A stretch of 64,000 nt of DNA from the NCBI RefSeq assembly GCF_900101815.1, contig NZ_FNAO01000007.1, positions 186,001-250,000 of the forward strand. The letters run 5' to 3'. Every line of letters begins with the position of its first letter. The first letter of the stretch is position 1. Positions 1 through 8,427 of the stretch are shown here, piece after piece. Source of the DNA: Pricia antarctica (GTDB lineage: Bacteria > Bacteroidota > Bacteroidia > Flavobacteriales > Flavobacteriaceae). A program made the translations under genes and the position numbers. Under the pieces are notes generated by a model, which saw only the letters and a program-made list of their open reading frames with translations, did not search any database and was not told where the DNA came from.

Positions 1-1
1 G

Positions 2-367
2 ATGCCGCAAGATTTGGCGGAAAAATTCGCCGAGGGATACGATCTCGAGGCCGATGTTATTAAGGAGAACCTCTACAAGCAGCCCAATCCGAATACGTAT
101 TTGGCCACCTTCGCCCGGTTTCTTGTGGAGAACAAAGATCACCCGTATTCAAAGGGTGTTATCGATAAGGGCTTTCAGCAGTTCATCAATAACTACATCA
201 TGCAATTCGATTTGGCCACCAAGGTGCCCATCAACTTTGTGGGAAGCATTGCCCATTACCTCCGCAAAGAACTGACCGCCGTTCTCGAGCGCAATGATTT
301 GATCGTAGGGGTTATCCGCCAGAGGCCCATTGAGGGCTTGATGGAGTTTCACCGGGAGACGCTGTAA
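2..367 (+). CDS. N-acetylglucosamine kinase, BadF/BadG-type ATPase family (C-terminal part, 5' end outside window)
   Basis: Only the last 121 codons are present; the reading frame is open to the left edge, so the methionine at base 2 is probably internal. The sequence resembles the C-terminal lobe of the small BadF/BadG/BcrA/BcrD-type kinases that Bacteroidota use to phosphorylate N-acetylglucosamine from cell-wall recycling or chitin. Recognisable pieces are the helix around 'FLVENKDHPYSK', the 'FVGSIAHY' segment near residue 80 that closes the nucleotide site, and the terminal 'RQRPIEGLMEFH'. The catalytic N-terminal lobe is not visible, so the assignment rests on the C-terminal pattern alone. 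It runs convergently toward lptD. Confidence 0.72.
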   Translation: MPQDLAEKFAEGYDLEADVIKENLYKQPNPNTYLATFARFLVENKDHPYSKGVIDKGFQQFINNYIMQFDLATKVPINFVGSIAHYLRKELTAVLERNDLIVGVIRQRPIEGLMEFHRETL

Positions 368-391
368 CAAAATCAAAATCAAATTCAAAAA
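368..391. repeat. Hexanucleotide tandem array (4 units)
   Basis: Directly after the GlcNAc kinase stop codon there are four 6-base units, CAAAAT, CAAAAT, CAAATT, CAAAAA. The 14-base word CAAATTCAAAAACC (380-393) recurs in inverted orientation at 11925-11938 upstream of bshA. It lies between two convergent genes. I see no terminator hairpin in 368-513. Confidence 0.6.
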
Positions 392-513
392 CCAAATTTA
401 ATTACAAGGCTGGCTAAAGTCATCATTGTAGTGCCCGTGGTTTAAAGTATAATCGCTATTTCGCAGCTGTTCAAGGTTGCAAGTATTTCATTTTTTCCGT
501 GAACGTTCAACTT

Positions 514-3276
514 CTATCGTCGCCTTCTAGATGGCTGACTGCGGTTCTCCCATTTCAGATCGCTAAGCAGGGAGCTTTTTATCCCGATAAAAAAGTACCA
601 GCGGGAGTAGGTGCCGAACGGGGTCCAATTGAAGTTCATGCGGAAACTTTTCAGGTCGCGCTCGAACCGGAGCTGGGTCAGGGTGAACCCTTTATTCTTA
701 AAATCATAGCCCGATGACCCGCCGACCTTCCACCGTGGCGAAAGTTCGATATCACCGGAGAACATGAGGGAATGGCTGCTGAATTCGTTCTGACGTGCGG
801 AATTGAAGTAGCTGGCGGAATAGGCTAGTCGGAAATTCCATGGGATTTTTGTGGCGTAGGGCGGGTTTTCGACATCCTCGTCCTCATCTTCCCCATACTT
901 GTCATCGATCAATCGATTGTCGTAATTATCGGCACGTCCGAAAAGGTCATCGTCCCGGCCGCCACTCTGGGCCACATAATCGTAGGCACCCGCTTCATCC
1001 TCTTCCTCTTCTTCCTCTTTCTTTTTGCCAAAAGTCTTGCTATCAATGGAATATCCGATATTGATATTGGCGGCCGTTAAGCGTAAAAGACTTCCACCGT
1101 TATTTATATTAAACGTATTGATGCGCCTTCCATTATTGTCGATAGCATACGGATCAAGGCCTGCGGAAAAATTGATAGACATTTTATTGTTCAGTATGTT
1201 GGTGCCGCCGTTGATGCGCAAGGGACTTATTTTGAGCGAGTCGGACTCAAAATTATAGCCCGTAGAAAGATTGAAATTGCTCAGAATGGGCACCTTTTTG
1301 GCCTCGGTGGCCGTAGAATCCTTATCCGTTACTTTGGCCTCGAGGGTGTTGGCCAACGAAAAACTGAGACTGTTCGATTTACCAAGACTGGGCGCGCCGT
1401 TCAAAGTACCTTCGAACCGGCTATATTGTACCAGTTCGTCAAGGTCGGAGTTGAAATATTCATCATAAAACTGATCGAACGAGGGGGCATACCCGTAACT
1501 TAGGGACGGCCGCATCACGTGTCGAATGGCCTGTATCTTCTTATCTTCCCCGAAAGTAAAGGTGCCGTAGATCGTGGTGCCGATACTCGCGCTAAGATTA
1601 TAGGTGTTATATCGGTCGAAACCGGGTATGGTATCCCTTACCACAATGCCCCGGTCAGCATCGGTAGCCGGTTGATAGCGCTGACGAAAGGTTTCCAACG
1701 CCCAAACATCCTCATAACTACCGCCCATACTGACACTAAAAAATTTGGCGACCTTAAAATTCGTGCTGATGGGGATACGGTGCCGGGCGCCGAACTTTGC
1801 GTCGTCGAACATTTTGGCCGTAAAAAACTCCGCATCGTTCGTTGTCAGTTGGTTGCGGGCGTTGACATCGTACTGAAAGTTAACGTTCTGTATCACGCCT
1901 TTCTTGATGCCATCGCGTTTGGCAAAGGGAAAAATCCGCTCCATACTCGCCTGAAAGGTGGGCAAGGTCATTTGAATGTTCTTTTCATCGGGATTTTCTC
2001 GGGCAGAAGGACTCGTATTCTGGGAGTGTGTCGCCGTAAGGCTCATATTCACGGATGGATACGCGGGAAAGGTCTTTGAGTACGAAATCGAGGACGATAG
2101 GTTGTTGTTCTGGGTCAGCGGTAAGTTGACCTGGTTCAGTGATTGCTGGTAATACGAGCTGCTACCGAGGTTGACGGATGCCGAAAACTGGGAATTCGGA
2201 CTCGCCTTTTGGTCCTGCGAATGCGATATTTGAATGTTATAGGCCGTGCTATTGCTATAATCGTCGAAACCTTTCTGGCTGGTCACCAGATTTTCGTACC
2301 TGAAATTCACATTGCCGCGATATCGGTACCGCTTCGTATAGACACTTTGGGTACGAAAGCCATAGCTACCATTGGTGTAAAAATCACCGGTAAGGGTTAT
2401 ATCCGCATATTCGGAAAAAGGTACATAGTACCCCCCGTTCTGTAAAAAGTAGCCCCGGTTGGGATCGTTGCCGAAGGTGGGCATCATCAGACCGGCCGTA
2501 CGCCCGGTGGTCAATGGAAAATAGGCGAAGGGCAGGCCGATCGGGGTCGGTACATCGGCGATATACAGGTTGCTAAATCCGGCAATCACCTTCTTTTTCG
2601 GTACAAACTTGGCCTTGCGCAATCGAATGTAATAATCGGGATTTACGGTGTCCTTTGACGTCGTTATTTTGGCCTCGCTCATAAAATAGACCGAATCGTT
2701 TTCCTTTTTAGTGACCTCCGCATACACTTTCATGGCATCGCTGCCCAGTTGGCCCAATCCGGCCTGCTGTTCGGTACGTGAGTTGAAGATCAAGGCCTTT
2801 TCGGTATCGAAATTAAAGCGGATGCTGTCCGGCCGTACCTCATTATCGCCCTGCTTGAAAAAAGGCAGCTGGGTATAATTCCCAAGGGAATCCTTTATAC
2901 GGCCCGCGTAGACTTCGTTTTTCACATAATCCATTGTGATTTTCCCGGCCTTTAGTTCGGTATCCTGATAATAAATTTCCGCTTCGTCGTAAAGATAAAT
3001 TTTTTGGTCTTTTTGGCTGAGCTTTACGTAATCTTTGGCCTTGTACCTGATTTTGTCAAGCAACAGGGGCTGTTTGCCATTGATAGGAACTACGGCGGTG
3101 GAATCTTGAGCCGGCAGGGTATCTTTTTTAATGGGATTCGGATAGAGCGGTGCGATGATCGTATCTTGCTCGGCCTTAATGGGCAGGGGTATCAAACCGT
3201 CTTCCTGTGCGACCGCCGACCAGACGCCGACAAATAGCAAAACCAGTAATACTAAATGACGATTGTTTGATTGCAA
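514..3276 (-). CDS. lptD: LPS-assembly outer-membrane protein LptD (OstA family)
   Basis: This large outer-membrane beta-barrel inserts lipopolysaccharide into the outer leaflet. After a signal peptide ending 'WSAVAQ' comes an OstA/LptA-like beta-jellyroll (roughly residues 70-260), then a long aromatic-rich region of barrel strands. A strongly acidic low-complexity loop (poly-Glu, then Asp/Glu/Arg) interrupts the barrel near residues 780-840. The open frame reaches back to an ATG at 3357, but I prefer the TTG at 3276: it places the hydrophobic signal sequence at the N-terminus, and a Bacteroidota-type -7 box (3355-3362) overlaps the upstream ATG. The protein contains no cysteine, so the interdomain disulfides of E. 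coli LptD cannot form. It is divergent from the amidase gene. Confidence 0.85.
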   Translation of the reverse strand: MQSNNRHLVLLVLLFVGVWSAVAQEDGLIPLPIKAEQDTIIAPLYPNPIKKDTLPAQDSTAVVPINGKQPLLLDKIRYKAKDYVKLSQKDQKIYLYDEAEIYYQDTELKAGKITMDYVKNEVYAGRIKDSLGNYTQLPFFKQGDNEVRPDSIRFNFDTEKALIFNSRTEQQAGLGQLGSDAMKVYAEVTKKENDSVYFMSEAKITTSKDTVNPDYYIRLRKAKFVPKKKVIAGFSNLYIADVPTPIGLPFAYFPLTTGRTAGLMMPTFGNDPNRGYFLQNGGYYVPFSEYADITLTGDFYTNGSYGFRTQSVYTKRYRYRGNVNFRYENLVTSQKGFDDYSNSTAYNIQISHSQDQKASPNSQFSASVNLGSSSYYQQSLNQVNLPLTQNNNLSSSISYSKTFPAYPSVNMSLTATHSQNTSPSARENPDEKNIQMTLPTFQASMERIFPFAKRDGIKKGVIQNVNFQYDVNARNQLTTNDAEFFTAKMFDDAKFGARHRIPISTNFKVAKFFSVSMGGSYEDVWALETFRQRYQPATDADRGIVVRDTIPGFDRYNTYNLSASIGTTIYGTFTFGEDKKIQAIRHVMRPSLSYGYAPSFDQFYDEYFNSDLDELVQYSRFEGTLNGAPSLGKSNSLSFSLANTLEAKVTDKDSTATEAKKVPILSNFNLSTGYNFESDSLKISPLRINGGTNILNNKMSINFSAGLDPYAIDNNGRRINTFNINNGGSLLRLTAANINIGYSIDSKTFGKKKEEEEEEDEAGAYDYVAQSGGRDDDLFGRADNYDNRLIDDKYGEDEDEDVENPPYATKIPWNFRLAYSASYFNSARQNEFSSHSLMFSGDIELSPRWKVGGSSGYDFKNKGFTLTQLRFERDLKSFRMNFNWTPFGTYSRWYFFIGIKSSLLSDLKWENRSQPSRRRR

Positions 3277-3354
3277 GGCTATATATCCTATTTTTGTAAC
3301 CGTTTGGCTCGGCGTTTTCGTTATAATAGCTAGCGGCCCATAGATAACAAAGCC

Positions 3355-3362
3355 CAAACTTA
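3355..3362 (-). promoter_or_regulatory. Candidate -7 promoter element for lptD
   Basis: Read on the minus strand the bases are TAAGTTTG, an exact match to the Bacteroidota -7 consensus TAnnTTTG. It would give a leader of about 70 bases before the TTG start at 3276. I do not see a well-spaced -33 TTG, so this is a partial match. Confidence 0.4.
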
Positions 3363-3412
3363 CATATATTTTTTGTTCCCTTTATAGGGAGTTACCACAA
3401 ATTTAACCAAAA

Positions 3413-4690
3413 ATGAAGGCATTGAAACAGGGTACAAACGTAGGTTCCAAAAGGTTTATTTGGTTCTTGTGTTCTATTTTGCTCGGTCTACTGCTGACCT
3501 CTTTTCATACGAATGGTGATAAGATACCCGTCGATGATAAATTCACGATCGTGCTCGATGCAGGCCATGGTGGTCACGATCCCGGAAACTTGGGCAATGG
3601 GTATTACGAGAAGAATATTGCCCTCAACATCGTGCTGAAAGCCGGTGCGCTGTTGGAAAAAAACCCCGATATCAAGGTCATCTACACGCGAAAAGACGAT
3701 ACTTTCGTCGACCTTTACGTCAGGGGCGAGATTGCCAACAAGGCCGATGCGGACCTGTTCGTTTCTGTACATTGCGACTCCCATACCTCACAAGCCCATG
3801 GCGCGGGTACCTTTGTATTGGGCCTGCATGCGAACAAACAAAATTTTGAGATTGCCAAGAAAGAAAACTCCGTGATCTATTTGGAGGATGACTATAAAAG
3901 TCGCTATGCGGATTACGATATCAATTCTCCGGAATCCGTTATCGGGCTGACGATTATGCAAGAAGAGTTCTTGGATCAAAGTGTCGCTTTGGCAAAGGAT
4001 ATACAGGATAATTTTTCAAACAAACTCAACCGCGTCGACAGAAAAGTGAAACAAGCGGGTTTTATCGTGCTGCACCAAACAGTTATGCCCAGTGTATTGG
4101 TGGAGACTGGATTTCTCACCAATAAGGAAGAGGGTGCCTACCTGAATTCCAAAAAGGGACAATCCCAAATGGGTACCGCAATCGCGGAAGCGGTGTTGAC
4201 CTACAAGAAGGATGTGATGGCCAACATGGCGGATTTAGGAGTCGAAGCAGTTACTGAAGCTCCCAAAGAAACCGCGCAGGTCATCGAAGACGCTGGAAGA
4301 AAGTCAAAAGGGACCTCAAAATCCGGCAAAGAAAAGACGGAGGAGGTGGTGGCGAGTGTGGATACTGAAGTTTCCGCGAAGCCGGTCGATTCCAAAAAAA
4401 AGGAATCAGCGAATACCAAAGAAAAGATTATTTATAAAGTACAGATAATGGCCAGTGCCAAAGATTTTCCATTGCGCCCCGAATCGTTCAATGGCCTGAA
4501 CGATGTGGCCAAAGAACCTATCAAGAACCTGTATCGCTATGTTTATGGAAGTACACCATCTTTGCGAGAGGCCAAAATGCTGAAATCCAACGCAGATAGG
4601 AAAGGCTATCCGACTTCCTTTATAACAGTGTATCGCAATGGGGAACGGATAACGTTCAAGGAGAGCAAAAAATATATTTCGGGGGAGTGA
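3413..4690 (+). CDS. N-acetylmuramoyl-L-alanine amidase (Amidase_3) with C-terminal SPOR-like domain
   Basis: This is a zinc amidase that cleaves the lactyl-alanine bond of peptidoglycan, probably during cell separation. An N-terminal hydrophobic segment (residues 15-32) is a signal or anchor. The Amidase_3 domain spans about 43-270, with zinc ligands His52 (in DAGHGGHD), Glu66 and His120 (SVHCDSH) and the catalytic Glu231 (VLVETGFLTN). A lysine/glutamate-rich linker (about 275-340) leads to a C-terminal domain starting 'IIYKVQIMAS', which resembles the SPOR-type glycan-binding domains fused to amidases. It has its own short upstream region shared with lptD and is followed by a 249-base gap carrying a heptamer array. 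Confidence 0.88.
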   Translation: MKALKQGTNVGSKRFIWFLCSILLGLLLTSFHTNGDKIPVDDKFTIVLDAGHGGHDPGNLGNGYYEKNIALNIVLKAGALLEKNPDIKVIYTRKDDTFVDLYVRGEIANKADADLFVSVHCDSHTSQAHGAGTFVLGLHANKQNFEIAKKENSVIYLEDDYKSRYADYDINSPESVIGLTIMQEEFLDQSVALAKDIQDNFSNKLNRVDRKVKQAGFIVLHQTVMPSVLVETGFLTNKEEGAYLNSKKGQSQMGTAIAEAVLTYKKDVMANMADLGVEAVTEAPKETAQVIEDAGRKSKGTSKSGKEKTEEVVASVDTEVSAKPVDSKKKESANTKEKIIYKVQIMASAKDFPLRPESFNGLNDVAKEPIKNLYRYVYGSTPSLREAKMLKSNADRKGYPTSFITVYRNGERITFKESKKYISGE

Positions 4691-4709
4691 TGGCTTTGGG
4701 CATATCGCA

Positions 4710-4837
4710 ATTCGCTTTGCGCTGTGCTATTTGACCGATGGCAGTAAGAACAACCACAGCGCGTACAGCGAATGGCGAATGGCGTCCAGCGAATGGCGCA
4801 CGGCGTACGGCGAATGGCGTCCAGCGTACAGTGCATG
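4710..4837. repeat. Heptanucleotide tandem array with inverted outlier units
   Basis: Bases 4761-4837 divide into eleven consecutive 7-base units, nearly all GCG followed by four variable bases (GCGTACA, GCGAATG, GCGTCCA, GCGCACG, GCGTACG; one unit begins GTG). GCGAATG occurs four times. About 30 bases upstream, 4710-4730 reads as three 7-base units in the opposite orientation (ATTCGCT, TTGCGCT, GTGCTAT). The array fills the gap between the amidase and the MCE gene and has no plausible reading frame of its own. Confidence 0.75.
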
Positions 4838-4909
4838 GCGATCCCTACGATATTTCCCACTATATTTGTAGTGAAGGCAGATTACCGGGACGCTTCCGTT
4901 TTTTATTTC

Positions 4910-4917
4910 TAATTTTG
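4910..4917 (+). promoter_or_regulatory. Candidate -7 promoter element upstream of the MCE gene
   Basis: TAATTTTG fits TAnnTTTG and lies 22 bases before the TTG start at 4940. A second match, TATATTTG, sits at 4861-4868. Neither has a clear -33 TTG at the usual spacing, so both are weak. Confidence 0.3.
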
Positions 4918-4939
4918 TAACCACTCAAAATACATCCAT

Positions 4940-5923
4940 TTGAAAATATCCAGGCAAATCAAGACAGGTATCATCGTCGTAGGCGGCATTCTGTTGTTTA
5001 TATTGGGCTTTAGCTATTTGAAATCCTCTCCTTTGTTCGAGGATGGTAAAACGTTTTATGCCGTTTATAAAGACGTAGGAGGCTTGCAAACGGGCACGCC
5101 GGTAACCATTAACGGTCTGGTGGTCGGTAATGTTAACGCAATTAAATTTAAGGATAGTAGTGGTAATCTGGTGGTTACATTTTCCGTTAAGAACGATTTC
5201 GGTTTTTCCGAAAATAGTCCCGCTGAACTTTACGATACGGGTATCATCGGAGGAAAGGGCATTCAAATCAAACCGGTGCAAGATGGAGCAGCCCTTGCAA
5301 AATCGGGGGATACGTTGAACAGCAGGATACAGCCTGGCCTTACCCAGTTGCTGCAAACCCAATTGACCCCATTGCAAAAAAAGGTCGAGGGGGCGGTTAC
5401 CAATGCGGATTCCTTGTTGATGAACGTCAATGAGGTGTTGGATACCCGTGCAAAGAAAGATCTGCGCGAAACGCTTGCCGGCCTTAACAGTACGGTGGCC
5501 AGTTTCCAGAAAAGTGCTGACGCCCTCAATCGTATTTTAAATAATAATGAAGAAAAAATTGGGAATTCGCTAGATAATTTTGAGGAATTGACCGCGAATT
5601 TCTCCAAGTTGGCCGATTCACTCAACAATTCGGGATTGAACCGTACTTTGGCCGGGCTGGAGTCCGCCGTGTCCAATCTGGATGACCTCATGGCTCGAAT
5701 GAACAGTGGCGACGGTACTTTGGGAAAATTGCTCAACGATGAAAAGCTCTATACCAACCTCAATAGTGCCTCAAGGGAGCTTGACCTGTTATTGCAAGAC
5801 TTGCGCCTGAACCCTAAACGCTACGTAAACGTTTCGGTGTTCGGCAAAAAGCAAAAGGAATATGAGGTGCCTGAAGATGACCCGGCAATCGAATCAACAG
5901 AACCCGTCGGGAATGAGCAGTAG
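4940..5923 (+). CDS. MlaD-family MCE-domain lipid-transport protein
   Basis: It has one N-terminal transmembrane helix (about residues 9-28, 'IIVVGGILLFILGFSYL'), then a single MCE domain (about 35-115) with the typical 'GGLQTGTPVTINGLVVG' and 'ELYDTGIIGGKGI' segments, and then a long helical region rich in Asn, Leu and Ser (120-290). That architecture is the periplasmic substrate-binding subunit of Mla/MCE systems, which move phospholipids between the inner and outer membranes of Gram-negative cells. No ATPase or permease partner lies next to it here. The start is TTG; no in-frame ATG precedes the membrane helix. Confidence 0.85.
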   Translation: MKISRQIKTGIIVVGGILLFILGFSYLKSSPLFEDGKTFYAVYKDVGGLQTGTPVTINGLVVGNVNAIKFKDSSGNLVVTFSVKNDFGFSENSPAELYDTGIIGGKGIQIKPVQDGAALAKSGDTLNSRIQPGLTQLLQTQLTPLQKKVEGAVTNADSLLMNVNEVLDTRAKKDLRETLAGLNSTVASFQKSADALNRILNNNEEKIGNSLDNFEELTANFSKLADSLNNSGLNRTLAGLESAVSNLDDLMARMNSGDGTLGKLLNDEKLYTNLNSASRELDLLLQDLRLNPKRYVNVSVFGKKQKEYEVPEDDPAIESTEPVGNEQ

Positions 5924-5929
5924 GGAAGG

Positions 5930-5964
5930 GATAAGTGAAAAGTGATAAATGAAAAGTGATAAGT
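5930..5964. repeat. Heptanucleotide tandem array (5 units)
   Basis: Five contiguous 7-base units, GATAAGT, GAAAAGT, GATAAAT, GAAAAGT, GATAAGT, fill the gap between the MCE gene (stop at 5923) and the ATG at 5976. The unit differs from the 4761-4837 array but the period is the same. It lies in the untranslated leader of the next gene, so it could influence its translation. Confidence 0.7.
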
Positions 5965-5975
5965 AAAAAAAGCAC

Positions 5976-7307
5976 ATGTTATACCTTCCTAACATTTTAT
6001 TTATCATCTTGCTGGTCGCCGGCATCGGATATTTCGCCCGAAACGTAGCGCGGCTGCGGAAGAACATCAAGTTGGGAAAGGAGGTTGACGTTTCCGACAA
6101 CCCTGCCCAACGCTGGAAAAACATGGCGAAAATAGCGTTGGGGCAGACCAAAATGGTGGTCCGGCCGATTGCAGGCGCTCTTCACGTTATTGTTTATTTG
6201 GGCTTTATCATAATAAATATTGAGGTGCTGGAAATCATTATCGATGGCATATTCGGCACCCATCGTATTTTTGCACCTTTGGGCGCGATATATGATGTGT
6301 TGATTGCCTCCTTTGAGATACTGGCGTTTTTGGTCATTGTTGCGGTGATGCTTTTTTGGATACGAAGGAATATCATCCGATTACGACGCTTTATAAAGCC
6401 GGAAATGAAGGGCTGGCCGAAGACGGATGCTAACCTGATCTTATATATCGAGGTCGTTTTGATGGTATTGTTCCTGACGATGAACGGGGCCGACTATCGG
6501 TTGCAACAAATGGATGTGGCACACTATACCCAGGCGGGTGTTTTTCCGATCAGCCAGTTTATCGGATCGTTTTTTGATGGAATGTCCGTTTCAAGCCTTA
6601 TTCTGGTCGAACGTACCGCTTGGTGGTTACACATTGCGGGTATTCTGTTCTTTTTGAACTATCTGTATTTTTCCAAGCATCTGCATATTCTTTTGGCTTT
6701 TCCGAACACCTATTTTGGAAGGTTGAAGCCCCAAGGCCAATTCAGGAACCTCGATGCGGTAACCCAAGAGGTAAAATTAATGTTGGACCCCTCGGCGGAT
6801 CCTTTTGCCGCACCTGCGGAAGGCGAGGAGGAAGCAGAACCGGAAAAATTCGGGGCGTCCGATGTGATGGATCTGAGCTGGGTACAATTGTTGAGTGCCT
6901 ACACCTGTACGGAATGCGGCCGCTGTACCGACGAATGTCCCGCCAATCAAACCGGCAAAAAATTGTCCCCTAGAAAAATAATGATGGATACAAGGGATAG
7001 GTTGGAAGCCGTGGGAAAAAATATAGCCGCGAACAAAGGCCAATTTGTAGCCGATGGCAAACAGTTATTAAACGATTATATCACCCCGGAGGAACTCTGG
7101 GCCTGTACCACGTGCAACGCCTGTGTACAGGCTTGTCCCGTCAGCATTGACCCCTTATCCATCATCATGGATATGCGCCAATACTTGGTTATGGAACAAT
7201 CCGCCGCCCCAACGGACTTGAATAATATGATGGGAAATCTGGAGAACAACGGTGCCCCCTGGCCGTTTAATCAAATGGACCGATTGAATTGGGCGGAAGG
7301 GAAATAG
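5976..7307 (+). CDS. Membrane-bound (Fe-S) oxidoreductase, HdrD/GlpC-like electron-transfer subunit
   Basis: The N-terminal half (about residues 1-255) has five or six hydrophobic helices resembling a cytochrome-b/NarI-type membrane module. The C-terminal half carries two [4Fe-4S] motifs of the form C-x2-C-x2-C-x3-C, 'CTECGRCTDEC' and 'CTTCNACVQAC', typical of heterodisulfide-reductase-related proteins. It probably passes electrons between the quinone pool and the CCG-domain protein encoded next (7513-8307), as in two-gene HdrD-type units common in Bacteroidota. The physiological donor and acceptor are not evident. The 205-base gap to its likely partner is unusual and contains two inverted octamer arrays. 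Confidence 0.85.
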   Translation: MLYLPNILFIILLVAGIGYFARNVARLRKNIKLGKEVDVSDNPAQRWKNMAKIALGQTKMVVRPIAGALHVIVYLGFIIINIEVLEIIIDGIFGTHRIFAPLGAIYDVLIASFEILAFLVIVAVMLFWIRRNIIRLRRFIKPEMKGWPKTDANLILYIEVVLMVLFLTMNGADYRLQQMDVAHYTQAGVFPISQFIGSFFDGMSVSSLILVERTAWWLHIAGILFFLNYLYFSKHLHILLAFPNTYFGRLKPQGQFRNLDAVTQEVKLMLDPSADPFAAPAEGEEEAEPEKFGASDVMDLSWVQLLSAYTCTECGRCTDECPANQTGKKLSPRKIMMDTRDRLEAVGKNIAANKGQFVADGKQLLNDYITPEELWACTTCNACVQACPVSIDPLSIIMDMRQYLVMEQSAAPTDLNNMMGNLENNGAPWPFNQMDRLNWAEGK

Positions 7308-7333
7308 AGGAGTTGATAGTTGCAATTTAAAAT

Positions 7334-7366
7334 AGTTTATGAGTTTATAAGGTTTAGAAGTTTAGA
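7334..7366. repeat. Octanucleotide array, forward arm
   Basis: Four units of about 8 bases (AGTTTATG, AGTTTATA, AGGTTTAGA, AGTTTAGA). They are the approximate reverse complement of the ATAAACNN array at 7472-7503, so the two arms could pair around a loop of about 105 bases. Confidence 0.6.
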
Positions 7367-7471
7367 AAAATTAGCTTTTTTTACGGATCTTGAACCTCCG
7401 TAGGCACATTTTAACCTTGAAACCATTGCCCGACAGCTGCTCATTTAACATGATTGACCATTTAGCATCAT

Positions 7472-7503
7472 ATAAACAAATAAACTCATAAACCAATAAA
7501 CCC
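7472..7503. repeat. Octanucleotide array, reverse arm
   Basis: Four perfect-length units ATAAACAA, ATAAACTC, ATAAACCA, ATAAACCC, ending nine bases before the TTG start of the next gene. Degenerate copies of the same words occur at about 8366-8391 in the following gap (8308-8427). Confidence 0.7.
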
Positions 7504-7512
7504 CTTTCAACC

Positions 7513-8307
7513 TTGAGCGAAAAACAAATGAAAGTCCCTACTATGGCCGAGCTTTTTGCCGCTGGCAAGCCACCCGAAATCCTTTTTTGGGTGGGCTGTG
7601 CGGGAAGTTTTGACGATAGGGCCAAGAAGATTACGAAGGCTTTTGTACAGATTTTGAACAAGGCAGGCGTTTCCTTTGCCGTTTTGGGAACCGAGGAAAG
7701 TTGTACGGGAGACCCGGCAAAAAGGGCCGGCAACGAATTTCTGTTCCAGATGCAGGCCATGACCAATATTGAGGTGCTGAACGGCTATGAGGTGAAAAAA
7801 GTGGTGACCGCTTGTCCCCATTGTTTCAATACCATCAAGAACGAATATCCCGGTTTGGGCGGCAATTACGAAGTGGTGCACCATACCCAATTTTTAAGGC
7901 AGTTATTGGAGGAGGGCAAAATTTCTTTGGAAGGCGGAAAGTACAAGGGAAAGCGCATCACCTACCACGACCCTTGTTACCTCGGCCGCGGTAATCAAGT
8001 GTACGAAGCCCCAAGAGAACTCATCCGAAAGTTGGATGCCGAACTCGTGGAAATGAAAAGCTGCAAACAACGGGGACTCTGTTGCGGCGCGGGAGGGGCA
8101 CAAATGTTCAAGGAACCTGAAAAAGGGGATAAGGACATCAATATCGCCCGTACCGAACAAGCTATAGATGTCCAGCCCGAAATCATCGCCGCCGCCTGTC
8201 CCTTCTGCAACACTATGATGACCGACGGCGTAAAGAACAAAGAAAAGGAAGCCTCTATCGCTGTTATGGATATCGCGGAGCTTATCGCCTCGGCAGAAAA
8301 TCTTTGA
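7513..8307 (+). CDS. (Fe-S)-binding protein with two CCG domains, HdrB/GlpC-like
   Basis: This soluble 264-residue protein has two cysteine-rich CCG domains. The first carries 'VGCAGSFD', 'ESCTGDPAKR' and 'ACPHCFNT'; the second carries 'HDPCYLGR', 'GLCCGAGGAQM' and 'ACPFCNTMM'. Such domains hold the non-cubane Fe-S centre in heterodisulfide reductase B, GlpC, LutA and glycolate oxidase GlcF. It probably acts with the membrane Fe-S protein encoded just upstream. The chosen start is TTG at 7513, giving 'MSEKQMKVPTMAEL'; an ATG five codons later (7528) is a plausible alternative. Confidence 0.85.
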   Translation: MSEKQMKVPTMAELFAAGKPPEILFWVGCAGSFDDRAKKITKAFVQILNKAGVSFAVLGTEESCTGDPAKRAGNEFLFQMQAMTNIEVLNGYEVKKVVTACPHCFNTIKNEYPGLGGNYEVVHHTQFLRQLLEEGKISLEGGKYKGKRITYHDPCYLGRGNQVYEAPRELIRKLDAELVEMKSCKQRGLCCGAGGAQMFKEPEKGDKDINIARTEQAIDVQPEIIAAACPFCNTMMTDGVKNKEKEASIAVMDIAELIASAENL

Positions 8308-8427
8308 AAGTTTGCAGTTGCAATTCGCAATGGCAGTACTTCGGAAACAGTAGTTAGTAGCTACAAAACTAAACTCATCAAGCAATAAACCTTCCCTTTC
8401 GGCAGGCGAGCTCATAAACTTTATCCC

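Noticed and set aside
4606-4924. Basic, Arg-rich frames across the heptamer array
   Set aside because: A repeat with period 7 produces periodic peptides in every frame; none resembles a protein and no start context is present.
7334-7503. CRISPR array
   Set aside because: Units are 8 bases in direct contact without spacers of constant length.
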